A DNA stretch of 51,769 bases from Entrophospora sp. SA101. Its lineage: Eukaryota > Glomeromycota > Glomeromycetes > Entrophosporales > Entrophosporaceae. A model generated the notes under the pieces. That model did not search any database and was not told the origin of the DNA. It saw only the letters and a list, made by a program, of their open reading frames with translations. Where the stretch lies: contig CAUDNR010004220.1 of assembly GCA_958430865.1 (NCBI GenBank), forward strand, positions 5,297-57,065, in the 5' to 3' direction. A program made the translations under genes and the position numbers. This document shows positions 22,685 to 33,074 of the stretch, in pieces (position 1 is the first letter of the stretch; each line of letters opens with the position of its first letter).

Positions 22685-23689
22685 ATGCAGAAATCAACAG
22701 AACTTTCTATTTTGAACACGGAAGGATTATTGGTATGTGAGAAGCTGGCTTGAGCGAAAGAGGGATTCAAAAAAAATTGAACATAAAAATCAACAATTCG
22801 TGATACAATAGCAAGATATAGAGATGGGGGCAAATAAAATCAACATTAAGACCAGGTAGACCAGTAATAGCATCAGCTCGTGATAAAAGAGGTCTTATAA
22901 AAATTGTTAAAAAAGATAGAACACAAACTCTCTTCAATGTCACTGACCGATCTAATGGAACAACTAACTTATCTGTAAGTTCTTCAACTGTACGTAGATA
23001 TATTCATGAATTAGGTTATTATGGTCGTGCTGGATTGAGAAAGCCTCTTATAAGTGAAAAAAAACAGAAAAGATCGTCCAGCATGGTGTCGTCTAAGAAA
23101 AAAATAGGGATTTAATAATATGGAGTGATGAATCACGGTTTGAAATATTTCAAAGTGATTCTCATCATCATGTGTGGCGTAGACCTCAAGAAAAGTATGT
23201 CATTGACTGTTTAATTCCAGCAGCAAAACATGGCGGTGATGGAGTTATGGTATGGGTTGTTTTGTAAATGGCAAACTTGGACCCGTTAGTTGAAGTTGAT
23301 GGTCGTATTACTGGTTCAAAATATATGGAGAGAATTTAATTCCTTTTTAGATAGTTTAGATGGTCAATTGACATATTCCTTCCAGGACGATAATGCCCCC
23401 GCACACACAGCAAATGATACAATTAAATGGAGGGATGAACATTCAATTTCATATATTCAATGGCCTGCACAAAGTCCCGACCTTAATCCCATTGAACATT
23501 TGTGGGATGTTTTAGAAAGAAAACTTCGAGAAAGGATACCACATCCTAAAAATAAAAAAAGATTTGATTGTTGCATTGAAAGAGGAATGGGTAAAAATTG
23601 AACCCGAAGTAATAAAGAATTTAGTTGTTAGTATGTTGAGGAGAGTGATAGCTGTCATAGATAGTCATGGCAATCCAACAAGATACTGA
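22685..23689 (+). pseudogene. Tc1-like DD34E transposase, broken
   Basis: Plus-strand relic. It keeps an N-terminal helix-turn-helix part (EAGLSERGIQKKLNI), a GRP-like TLRPGRPV motif, STVRRYIHELGYYGR, and a DDE domain with WSDESRF, SFQDDNAPAHTA and QSPDLNPIEHLWDVLE. The spacing between the second Asp and the Glu is 34 residues, as in Tc1. Several stops and frameshifts break it (for example the TGA in the first helix, shifts near 23070, the TAA in VWVVL and the stop after YMERI). The C-terminus ends SHGNPTRY and looks complete. It is inactive. In healthy elements the protein binds the ends and moves the element into TA sites. Confidence 0.9.
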
Positions 23690-24108
23690 CTGACTTGCTT
23701 TTGCTAAACGTTTTATTTATTTTTATTACATAAAATATTTAATAAAAGTCAACAGAATACAGATTCTTGAGCTTTTACGTTTTGTTGTCTATACTAGACC
23801 AATTTTTCTCGAGATATTTTAAGTGACTTACTTAATGACATAATCTAGGTTTTAACGAAGTTTTGAACTGTTTTGCTCAAAGTTTTCATAAAAATCTTTT
23901 GTCTAATTTAAAATTCTCATCCTAAGTTCATTAATAATGCGAATTCAACAAAACTTTAAATTTATATTCAACTTTAAAAACATGTTTACTTAATGCACCA
24001 GTTCCGGTTTGGTTAATAAAATTTTGACTGCGTGAGGCACAAGTTTCCCAATTATTAAAATGATCATCAGGTGGTCGGATATTTATGATAGATGAGTGTA
24101 CAGTACTC

Positions 24109-25238
24109 AACCTGTATATACCTGCGAAATTTGCTGATTATCGTTAAATAATAAATAACAAATAAATATTTTGAGGATCTCCCTTTTCCCAATAATCTTT
24201 TTTTAATTTAAGTAAAAGCATTTAAAATAGTAGTAAAGGTAAAGATTATCCAGTTTCTCTAGTTCTGGTTGGCTCTTTAAAAGAGGATTTACATTTTGAC
24301 AACTTTCTCAGAAAAATAGATTTTAGTATAATCGATTAAACATCCTATCCCCACCTTTATAATTATATCTATTCCTAAGTATTCGTTCATTATATTATAT
24401 TAGTTATTTTTTCCTGGTCTGTAATTAACCCTCGAAATAACTGTTGTTGTCAGTAGTTTAATTTCATCTGAATCCTATATACTTGGAAAGCCCTTCACAT
24501 AGTTTGTGAAATATTTCTGACCTAAAATCTTAATATTCTAAATCCTTAATCATTGCATTTTTTGAAACTGGGGAAATTTTACCAAGGAATACACCAAAAA
24601 ATTTTAATGCAGTGCCTGAGTTGTAAAGATCACTCACTCTACTTGATTCTTCCAACAAAAAAGTCTAACGTGGTATAATGTGTTTGAATTTAGACTACGT
24701 AGGATTACGCAATAAAAATTATGTAATAGAATTTGTCCAATGAAATGTTGTAAACTGTATATATCCCATGCACAACTTGAAAAAAGTTGGTATATAAGAC
24801 TCATTTTCCATTACCAGTAAGTCGGACACAAGTGGCTGTGTATGGTTGTCTGACTTATTAAGAGATCCAACTTATTGAAATATGCAATTTTACAAAAAAA
24901 ATTGAAAATTGTGTTTAAATCATTTTTTTATTGAGAAAAATTATAAAACAGAAGATAAAAACAAAAAAATTGCACTATTCTTTATCTAAATAAATATCCA
25001 TACTAGTTTGTATTAAAGAATTATTTTGTTTTCTGTCAATTTTCCATTTTAAATCTTTTAATTCTGGAACAAATAAATTATTATTCACAAAGATAAATTT
25101 TTAGAATAATTGAAATTATTATTGGATCATTTCATCAAAGATTTATAAAAATCACGTGAACCAACTTATCAAGAGTCATTTATTATTATCTGGCTGGAGG
25201 AGTTGTCCAACTTACAGCTTACCAAGAGTTTATATGTG
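24109..25238. other. Spacer, AT-rich, with a repeated CCAACTTATCAAGAG-like word
   Basis: No gene. Variants of CCAACTTATCAAGAG occur in the same direction at about 24877, 25157, 25208, 25404 and 25470. Some are preceded by GTCC or GTGTCC. They may be subterminal repeats of an element I could not delimit. Confidence 0.4.
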
Positions 25239-25240
25239 TA

Positions 25241-25390
25241 GTGATCATAATCATCATATTCATGAATATTCATTAAGGGGGTTACACTTATCAAAAATCC
25301 AAAAATCCCTTAAAATTATCTGTCAATCACTTGATTTTGATAAGTGTAACCCCCTTAATGAATATTCATGAATATGATGATTGTGATCAC
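25241..25390. mobile_element. Stowaway-like hairpin element, TA-flanked (150 bp)
   Basis: Two long arms, 25239-25296 and 25335-25392, are inverted repeats matching at 57 of 58 positions, with a 38-nt loop. The arms begin and end with TA, as for a Tc1/mariner-related MITE with a TA target duplication. They contain GGGGGTTACACTTATC and its complement. The near-perfect match points to a recent insertion. The element lies about 160 bp before the assembly gap, and strong hairpins often break assemblies. Confidence 0.85.
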
Positions 25391-25551
25391 TATATATGTG
25401 TGTCCAACCTATCAAGAGATTTTTAAATAAAGGGCTGGAAATTTTTGTCTGAGTTAAGCCAAATCCAACTTATCACATCAGGAAAACTAATGTTGAGTAT
25501 TATATGTATAATCATCATATAAGTCACATATAATGGTCTATATGCAATTTA

Positions 25552-26204
25552 NNNNNNNNNNNNNNNNNNNNNNNNNNNNNNNNNNNNNNNNNNNNNNNNN
25601 NNNNNNNNNNNNNNNNNNNNNNNNNNNNNNNNNNNNNNNNNNNNNNNNNNNNNNNNNNNNNNNNNNNNNNNNNNNNNNNNNNNNNNNNNNNNNNNNNNNN
25701 NNNNNNNNNNNNNNNNNNNNNNNNNNNNNNNNNNNNNNNNNNNNNNNNNNNNNNNNNNNNNNNNNNNNNNNNNNNNNNNNNNNNNNNNNNNNNNNNNNNN
25801 NNNNNNNNNNNNNNNNNNNNNNNNNNNNNNNNNNNNNNNNNNNNNNNNNNNNNNNNNNNNNNNNNNNNNNNNNNNNNNNNNNNNNNNNNNNNNNNNNNNN
25901 NNNNNNNNNNNNNNNNNNNNNNNNNNNNNNNNNNNNNNNNNNNNNNNNNNNNNNNNNNNNNNNNNNNNNNNNNNNNNNNNNNNNNNNNNNNNNNNNNNNN
26001 NNNNNNNNNNNNNNNNNNNNNNNNNNNNNNNNNNNNNNNNNNNNNNNNNNNNNNNNNNNNNNNNNNNNNNNNNNNNNNNNNNNNNNNNNNNNNNNNNNNN
26101 NNNNNNNNNNNNNNNNNNNNNNNNNNNNNNNNNNNNNNNNNNNNNNNNNNNNNNNNNNNNNNNNNNNNNNNNNNNNNNNNNNNNNNNNNNNNNNNNNNNN
26201 NNNN
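25552..26204. other. Assembly gap (653 N)
   Basis: An unbroken run of N joins two contigs of nearly equal length, 25551 and 25565 bases. The two contigs are the two halves of the palindrome. The gap interrupts the 5' part of a kinase pseudogene on its right side. Nothing on the left side of the gap resembles a kinase, so the join is not supported by gene continuity. Confidence 0.99.
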
Positions 26205-26819
26205 CACACATATGAATTGATCGACAAAGGAGTTCCAATTTTTCTAGATTCGATTTCCAAATTTGGTAATAATCCTGACTGCACTATATAAATCAAACAA
26301 AAAATCTGATGTATACAGTGTGGGTGTTTTATTATGGGAATTGACCAGTAACTGACCACCTTTTAGTAATCTGGAATATTATCAAAGATTTACCTTGGCA
26401 TCTGATATTTTTCAAGGAATTCGTGAGGAACCTATTCCTAATACACCTGATGAATATATTAATTTGTACAAAGGTAAAAAATCTATATATATATTTATAT
26501 GCATTAAATTAAATTATTGTTAATCATTTACTTGTGTTTAGCATGTTGGCAGGATGACCCAGAAAACAGACCTGATATTCAATATGTTGAAACATTGCTT
26601 GAAAAAATTTCAGGCTCAAATATAGTTGATATAGTTGATAAAGAGGAAAATAATGAGCAACAAAAAAATGAAGACAATAGTTCTTTAAGTCATCCCAATA
26701 TTAATTTAATAGAGCCTAGTAATGATACACTGGAAACAAAGTTTGATAATCTTGATTTAATAGAGCCTAGTAATGATACACTGGAAACAAAGTTTGATAA
26801 TCTTGGATGTTTAAAATAG
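26205..26819 (+). pseudogene. Second kelch-kinase family gene, broken 3' part only
   Basis: Starts at the assembly gap, so the 5' part is missing. The activation-segment part reads GVPIFLDSISKFGNN in one frame and then shifts to KSNKKSDVYSVGVLLWELTSN in another, so there is a frameshift. The next codon, CGA (Arg) in the intact paralogue, is TGA here, giving an in-frame stop. The last intron (from about 26475 to 26542) and the final exon with ACWQDDPENRPDIQYVET are conserved, and the tail holds a 51-bp tandem duplication. It is a close relative of the neighbouring intact gene in the same orientation, so the two look like a tandem pair. Confidence 0.85.
26704..26805 (+). repeat. 51-bp exact tandem duplication in the kinase pseudogene tail
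   Basis: Two identical, adjacent 51-bp units each encode 17 residues (LIEPSNDTLETKFDNLD). The intact paralogue has no such unit; its tail reads NNSTGPSIGLL at this place. The length is a multiple of three and keeps the frame to the TAG stop. Confidence 0.92.
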
Positions 26820-27204
26820 GCAGGTACAACTTCATTAATATCAACAATGTAATTGTAAATATATATTATTGTGATATTATGTGTATTATGTTCATACTTT
26901 CATTTCTTATTTGTATTTGTATTATTATTATTTATATAGCACAATCTTTAATTAGACCCTCCTAAATTGAGACATATCAACTGTTACATAATTCTTTTTA
27001 ACCACTCATTAAGCATTTAAATAGATATTTTATACTTGATTTGTACATATAAAACTAATTCTAATGCTAACAAATAAATATTGATTTTTACTAATTGAAG
27101 TGACAAATCTTCATAAATTCAATTTCAACTGACTTGAATTAAGTTAAAATTTTATAAACTACATATTCCTTTTACATTATTATATTATGTCTCAATTGTT
27201 TTAG
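26820..27204 (+). repeat. Duplicated 3' flank of the kelch-kinase gene
   Basis: This sequence matches 33086-33515 downstream of the intact right gene, and so also 18255-18684 in the left arm. It runs from the ACAACTTCATTAATATCAAC word to GTCTCAATTGTTTTAG. The match ends abruptly there, marking one breakpoint of the gene duplication. The intact copy has an extra block of about 37 bp near 33380 between GATT words, and other small indels. Confidence 0.85.
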
Positions 27205-27210
27205 GGGTTA

Positions 27211-27475
27211 AAAACACTGGGACACGTGAAAAGGACGGGGGACGGGCAGGTGTGGCTTGAACCCGTCCCCCGTCCTTTTCAAGTTTGGCCCATTAATACT
27301 AGAAAAGGACGGGCAATTACGAGGGACGGGCGTGACGCGGCCAAGGCGCAGCAACCATTCCCCCGTCCTTTTCTATTATTCATGGGGAAATCTTCAGAAG
27401 GACGGGTGAAAAAGGGACGGGTTACTGCGCCATTACTGCCCGTCCCTAATGTTTTCTTAAAAAGGGCGGGCATTA
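27211..27475. repeat. GC-rich hairpin cluster with AAGGACGGG motifs
   Basis: A block of about 265 bp, far richer in GC than its surroundings. It contains repeated AAGGACGGG or GGGACGGG words and their complements. A perfect 20-bp hairpin is formed by 27227-27246 and 27262-27281 (15-nt loop). A 14-bp one is formed by 27300-27313 and 27362-27375. A third, shorter one uses AGGGACGGG and CCCGTCCCT near 27414-27448. Open frames on both strands are Arg/Pro/Gly-rich and look non-coding. It starts right at the end of the duplicated kinase flank. Confidence 0.8.
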
Positions 27476-27479
27476 ATAA

Positions 27480-30118
27480 TCTTTACAATATTATATAATA
27501 AATCATCTCAAATTGTGCAAGGCATAATTGGAAAATATTATATTATTATGTACTAGCCATAAATTCGTTAGTAATGAAAAATAAATTGATATGTTCCAAA
27601 AATATAATAAATCTATTACTAAATATATGTGGCATTGGCATTTGTTATTTGACAATCTTGATTAGTACCAAATAACAATGCATTTATTATTAAATAAACA
27701 TGGCATTCATCATTCATTTTGATTAGTATTAAATTTAACAATTAAAGTTTTGTATTAAAAAGGTTATTTATAGTGGTGGCAACAATCCGTTTTTTTTGAC
27801 ACTAACAAAAATTGCCAATTCAAATTTGTTCTGTAATATATTAATTTTGTAATAATAATAAATCATTATTAATAAATGTGGCATTGGCATTTGTTATTTG
27901 ACAATTTAGAAAAATTGTCAAATTTTGGAATTGAAATTCCCAAAGAAAAATCTACATCAGCAATTGATTGTGAGTATTCATATGTATATACAACCCTTTT
28001 TTATTTTAACTTATTAAACTTACTAATAAGTTTTATATTTTTATTTTAATTGAATTTTACAAGTAAAAAAATTTTATTCATTCATATTTTGCATTTTTGC
28101 GTTCTTAAATTAATTTATGATTATTTTTATTTCAGAATTGATAATAACAAAAAAGTGATCATTTGATAATTAATAATCCAATTGATAACAACGAAGAAAC
28201 TTAATAATATAAAATACCAAAAGGCTCTAAAAGGTATATACATATATTAGTATATACATTTTTTATTTTATAAGATAGATTTATTAATTTAATTTTATTA
28301 TAGTGCAAAAGTTATTGAAAATAAAGAAAGAATTGTTTGCTGTAGCAAAAGAATCAAAACTGAGAACAAATCGAAAGATCATCATTATTAATTAGCTTGT
28401 TATTATGATTTGTATTCATGATTTTATTTTTATACAAATTTTGTCTCATCATTATAAATAGAATCAAAAGATTATTATCATTAATTAGCTTATTTATCAT
28501 GATTTTATTTTACACAAGTTTTGTCTTGCCATTATAAATAAAAAATAAAAATCAAGATTTTAAATAAGAAATAAATGGAGATAGGATATTATATTTATGA
28601 CAAACAGCTTTCACCTGTGCTTGCCCACGAATAATAATAAAAAAAAGTGGAAATCATTAGATTTGTGTGAGACGCGGATTTTGATCTCACAATATAAATA
28701 AACACCACAGTTTATTCCTTTCCCAAATTATTGGAACTACATATGCGCTGATTTTGTTTGAACCCCAAAATCCAGTACGGTATGATCATAACGTTATGAA
28801 TACTTTATACTAGCAAAAACCCATTGGTTTTGAGGTGGGGCCATTGGTTTGACGGGTTGATGGATAGTAAATTAGTTTTTTTAGCGGAGCAAATAATTTT
28901 TTTTAGGGTAATTATCATTCTACCGACCAGTTTACACATTAAAAATACTCGTGTTTAACATCGTGACACAATAAGACATAAGGTTTGAAAAAAGACGCAA
29001 AAATCTGCTGATATGAAATAAATCAAAGAAAATAAATTATTTAAATTTCTTAATTAATTAACAAATTTGGTTGTAATAGTGTCTCACACAAATTGGAATA
29101 TTCATATAAATAGTTGGTTAATAAAAGAAGTCCATAAAACACTTGGCAAATAGTTTTAATATATATTTACTTTTAGAAGCACAGTGATTCAACCAGCTCT
29201 TTGAATGTTTTGAATGTTTCTTGGAAAGCGGAGCAAACAAGAAGGTGGAGTACTAGCAGTCTATCATGATGTTTGTCCACTATAAGTCAAATAAAAGAAA
29301 AAATTCCCTTTAAAAAGCATGCTTTGAACAAATTAACGGATTTGAATGAGCATATTTTTAGATTGATTTCAAACTGCACTTGAAAAATCGGATCAGAACC
29401 CCATTTTCTCAAAATTAAAAAGTATCTGTTTTATTGATGTTAAGTAAAATCAGTTATTGCAAGTACTGCAGAAAAATATAGCTAACTAGATGATTATAAA
29501 TAATTCTTGTCATTATTTTTTTGTTACTATTATATGATATATATCATCAATATAATTATCAAATTGTCATAATGTTATTGTCAATTGTTTCATTTAATAA
29601 TACATTATCCTATTTTTGATATAATAAGATTGATTTCTTCTTTAAATTTGCTAAATAAAGTTAATATCAAAAACCTCTATTTTGGTTTTTTTTTTTAAAA
29701 ATATTTTGACATTCTGTTTAAGTAACAATTTAAAATTTCTAATGAAGAAAGTTTATCACACACAGAGAAAGATTTTTAAATAGCAAAATAACATATTCTA
29801 TGAAGTCACACTATTTATTGCGAACCACTTAATTGGCTAAGGAATTTTGTGTTTCAACAAGGATGGTGGTAGCAATAAATCCAATATTGATTTTTATATA
29901 TATAATGGTGCATAGTTGGAGATAATAACCAAACAAACACTTGCTTTGCTGCATGTAAAAATTTTAATTGCACACCTGTATAGATTTATTTTTTAATATT
30001 TGGAGAAATAGCAAACATTTACTTTTTTATTTTCTACATCATCAATTCCCTTATATAGAATATTCATTTTTGAAGACAACGCAGATTTATTTTTGATACT
30101 TAAAATTTTTTTAAAAAA
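27480..30118. other. Long AT-rich spacer with short direct repeats; upstream of the kelch-kinase gene
   Basis: No gene could be supported. A word of about 28 bp beginning TGTGGCATTGGCATTTGTTA occurs twice in the same direction (about 27629 and 27877), with a weaker third copy near 27709. A unit of about 85-90 bp is duplicated in tandem (about 28371-28462 and 28465-28549). The last 70 bp before the kinase ATG are conserved with the left version and probably include its promoter and 5' leader. Confidence 0.5.
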
Positions 30119-33074
30119 ATGGATAATTTAATGAAACATCATCATAACTATTTAAAATCATTAAATTTATTAATAATAATTTTCAATTTATTTTTATTAG
30201 ATAGTTTCAATTTTTTTGTTTCTGGTCAATCATTAGATATATCATATCATAATTCAATAGTGTTAAATGATAAACTCTATTATTTTGGAGGATTTTCCTT
30301 CATTTTAGAACTTACAAACCAAATAATTTATCTAGATTTATCCACATCATTTTCACTTAATCAAACATTACCAATAAAACTAATTGTTCCAAAATCAGCA
30401 ATACCTTCATTTTATCATGCATCATTAGCATTAGGAGGAGTTAATAATGACACACTTTATGTTATAGCTGGATATAGAGGTGTAGAACCTGGTTCTACAG
30501 CTTATGGATCTATAGTTTATTCAATAAATACAAATTCATTTGATACATGGACTCCAGAGACCCTAAATGGACAATTACAATTAAATAAAGTTGGTGCAAC
30601 AATGTATACACAAGATAATAATGGAAACATATATATAGTCACTTCTTTTGATCCAAATATATATAAATTCAATTCCAAAAGTTTGATATTTACAACACTA
30701 ACACCAAGTAATAATGGTCCATCTATAATAGACACACATCACTTCAATTGTCATGCATTGGGTGATGAGACTATAATTTACCTTGATCTTTATACAACTC
30801 AAGTAATATTATAATTTATTCTTTTATTGTTTAATTAAAATAAAAGGAATGAGAATATTATATTTTCTAATAATACATATTATGTTTAGATATACTTGTA
30901 TAATATTAATCAAAATTCATGGTCTAATATTGTAAGTTATATAATCATCAGTAATAATATTTCAACTAAAAACTAATAAATGGTTCATTAAATTAGACAA
31001 CAATTGGTGATATACCTTCTACACGATATGGACATTCTTCAGTATTAAGTAAATTAATTAATTTTATTATTAATTATTTAATTAAATATATTTTTTTAAT
31101 TTATATATGCACATATTTAGCGCCTGATGGAAGGATAATTGTGTATGGTGGTACTAAAAAATTAGATAAATTAGCAATATTGGATGTAACAAAATCTCCT
31201 TTCCAATGGATGGTTCCAACAAATATTACTAATTATCCTGTTAATCTAATCGATCAAGATCATAGATACCATACTTCAAATTTGTATAAAAATTACTTGA
31301 TAATCTCATTTGGTAACTTATGATAATAATTTTTAAAATTCATACATAAATATATTATCTGTTTATATCATTTATATTAATTTTATTTATATTTATTAAT
31401 AATAAGGTTTTACTGCTCTTGGTGGTTATCAAAATATTTTATTATTGGATATTAGTGACAAATATAATTATAGATGGTTGGACACATTTGATCCTAAAAT
31501 CATTACTGGCACTGTTAGTGAACCAACCACCACCAGTGTTGGTATGCTAGGTATAATTATTGGGTCGGTTATATCTGGTGCAATCTTCATCATTGCTCTT
31601 ATTTCTATATTTATTTTATATGGTGATGTTGTTAATGATGAAGAAGAAGACAGAGGATTAAATCAACAAGCTCATAATGAAAATGAAAATGAAAATGAAA
31701 ATGAAAATGAAAATATTAGTAATATTGAAATCATTTCAAACAATGATGATAACGCCAACAGCAATAGTGATGAAAAAAAAGTAATTGTTGATAAACCTAT
31801 GGATAATTGGTTAGAATGGATCAATGAGGCAATTCAGAATGAACACATTAATTTTTATAAATATAGTGACTTTAAAAATACCCAAAAAATTGGTTCAGGT
31901 GGTTTTGGAAAAGTTTATAAAGCAATATATAACAATAGTAGTACTTTTGCCTTGAAATCCTATAAATACAGTATAACACATATGAAAGAAGTTATTAATG
32001 AGGTAAATTTCAATATATTTTTTGTTATAGATTAAAAAAAAAAATTTTCAACTAACAATAATAATTGGCCCAATTAGTTAAGATTATTGCGTAAAGTTGA
32101 CTACCATCAAAATATTATTCGTTTTTATGGTGTCACTAAGAAAGAAGGTTTGTTTAAATTGTTTTCTGTTTTGAATTTTTTCCATTAACTAATATTTATA
32201 TTTATATATAAAGACAAAGAGAAATATTTATTGGTCCTTGAGTATGCAGATAGTGGAACACTAAGAAGCTACCTACAAGAAAAGGTTGAATCAATCAGTT
32301 GGGATCTAAAGCTGAAATTTGCATCTGAGATTGCATCAGCTGTTTCATGTTTACATAAAAACAACATTATCCATCAAGATTTGGTAACTAAATAACTACA
32401 TATTATATACATAAATTTATTATTTTAAAAAAAATTTATATTTAATAATGTTTATCTTTTTTGAAAAGCATTCAAATAATTTCTTGGTTCACCAAAAAAC
32501 AATAAAATTGGCTGATTTTGGACTTTCCCGTAAAATACATGAATCTACAACCTCTTCAACATTCAAAATGGCAGGGATAGTACCTTATATTGACCCACAA
32601 TGTTTCAAGGACAACAATAATAAAGTATATAGACCAAATAAAAAATCAGATGTATATAGTGTGGGTGTTTTATTATGGGAATTGACTAGTAACCGACCAC
32701 CTTTTAGTAATCTGGATCAACATCAACAACATACTTTATCACTTCATATTTCTAAAGGAACTCGTGAAGAACCTATTCCTAATACACTTGATGAATACAT
32801 TAATTTGTACAAAGGTAAAATATATATATATATTTATATGCATTAATTATTGTTAATCATTTACTTGTGTTTAGCATGTTGGCAGGATGACCCAAAAGAC
32901 AGACCTGATATTCAATATGTTGAAACAATGCTTGGAAAAATTTCAGGCTCAAATATGGTTGATATAGTTGATAATGGGGAAAATAATGAGCAACAAAAAA
33001 ATGAAGGCAGTAGTTCTTTTGGGTGTCCCAGTAATAATTCAACAGGGCCTAGTATTGGTTTACTGCAAATTTGA
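30119..33074 (+). CDS. Secreted-kelch / transmembrane / TKL-type kinase, right version
   Basis: Nine exons: 30119-30802, 30890-30931, 30997-31048, 31121-31312, 31407-32002, 32078-32147, 32214-32383, 32469-32814 and 32875-33074, giving about 783 residues. The membrane helix is about residues 368-395, the ATP-binding Lys is 507, HQD is 599-601, the metal-binding Asn is 606 and DFG is 618-620. The C-terminal part CWQDDPKDRPD is the usual end of Glomeromycotina TKL-type kinases. Exon 1 is about 80% identical in protein to the left version, with changes clustered in repeat loops (YRGVEPG against ERNSVPV). From exon 2 onward the two versions are identical. The start is the ATG that opens the signal peptide. 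About 70 bp upstream of the ATG also resemble the left version. Confidence 0.84.

Larger units (their letters stand above)
21914..24098 (+). mobile_element. Tc1/mariner transposon, decayed, TA-flanked
   Basis: 28-bp terminal inverted repeats starting CACTCA (21914-21941 and 24071-24098) match at 26 of 28 positions and lie between TA dinucleotides (21912-21913 and 24099-24100). The element is 2185 bp and carries a degenerate transposase. Part of its length comes from a 254-bp hAT-type element inserted near the left end, with an 8-bp duplication. The ends are well preserved compared with the gene. Confidence 0.9.
21763..24108. mobile_element. MITE split by a Tc1 element inserted in its right terminal repeat
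   Basis: The left inverted repeat is 21763-21799. Its partner is split: 21885-21913 and, beyond the Tc1 insertion, 24101-24108. With the insertion and its duplicated TA set aside, the two 37-bp ends match at 35 of 37 positions. Both contain ACACTTCGTGCA and TGAGTATAGTACGAA. The original element is therefore about 150 bp. The interior holds no coding sequence. No clear target duplication was found. Confidence 0.8.

Noticed and set aside
25524..26359. Apparent open frames of 220-270 residues across the centre
   Set aside because: They consist almost wholly of N bases from the assembly gap.
27226..27498. Arg/Pro-rich open frames on both strands of the GC-rich block
   Set aside because: Both strands are open because of the repeated GGACGGG words; the composition is that of a translated repeat, not a protein.
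28371..28549. Possible exons of another kinase or reverse transcriptase in the spacer
   Set aside because: Only short AT-rich frames without motifs; the duplicated unit is non-coding as far as can be seen.
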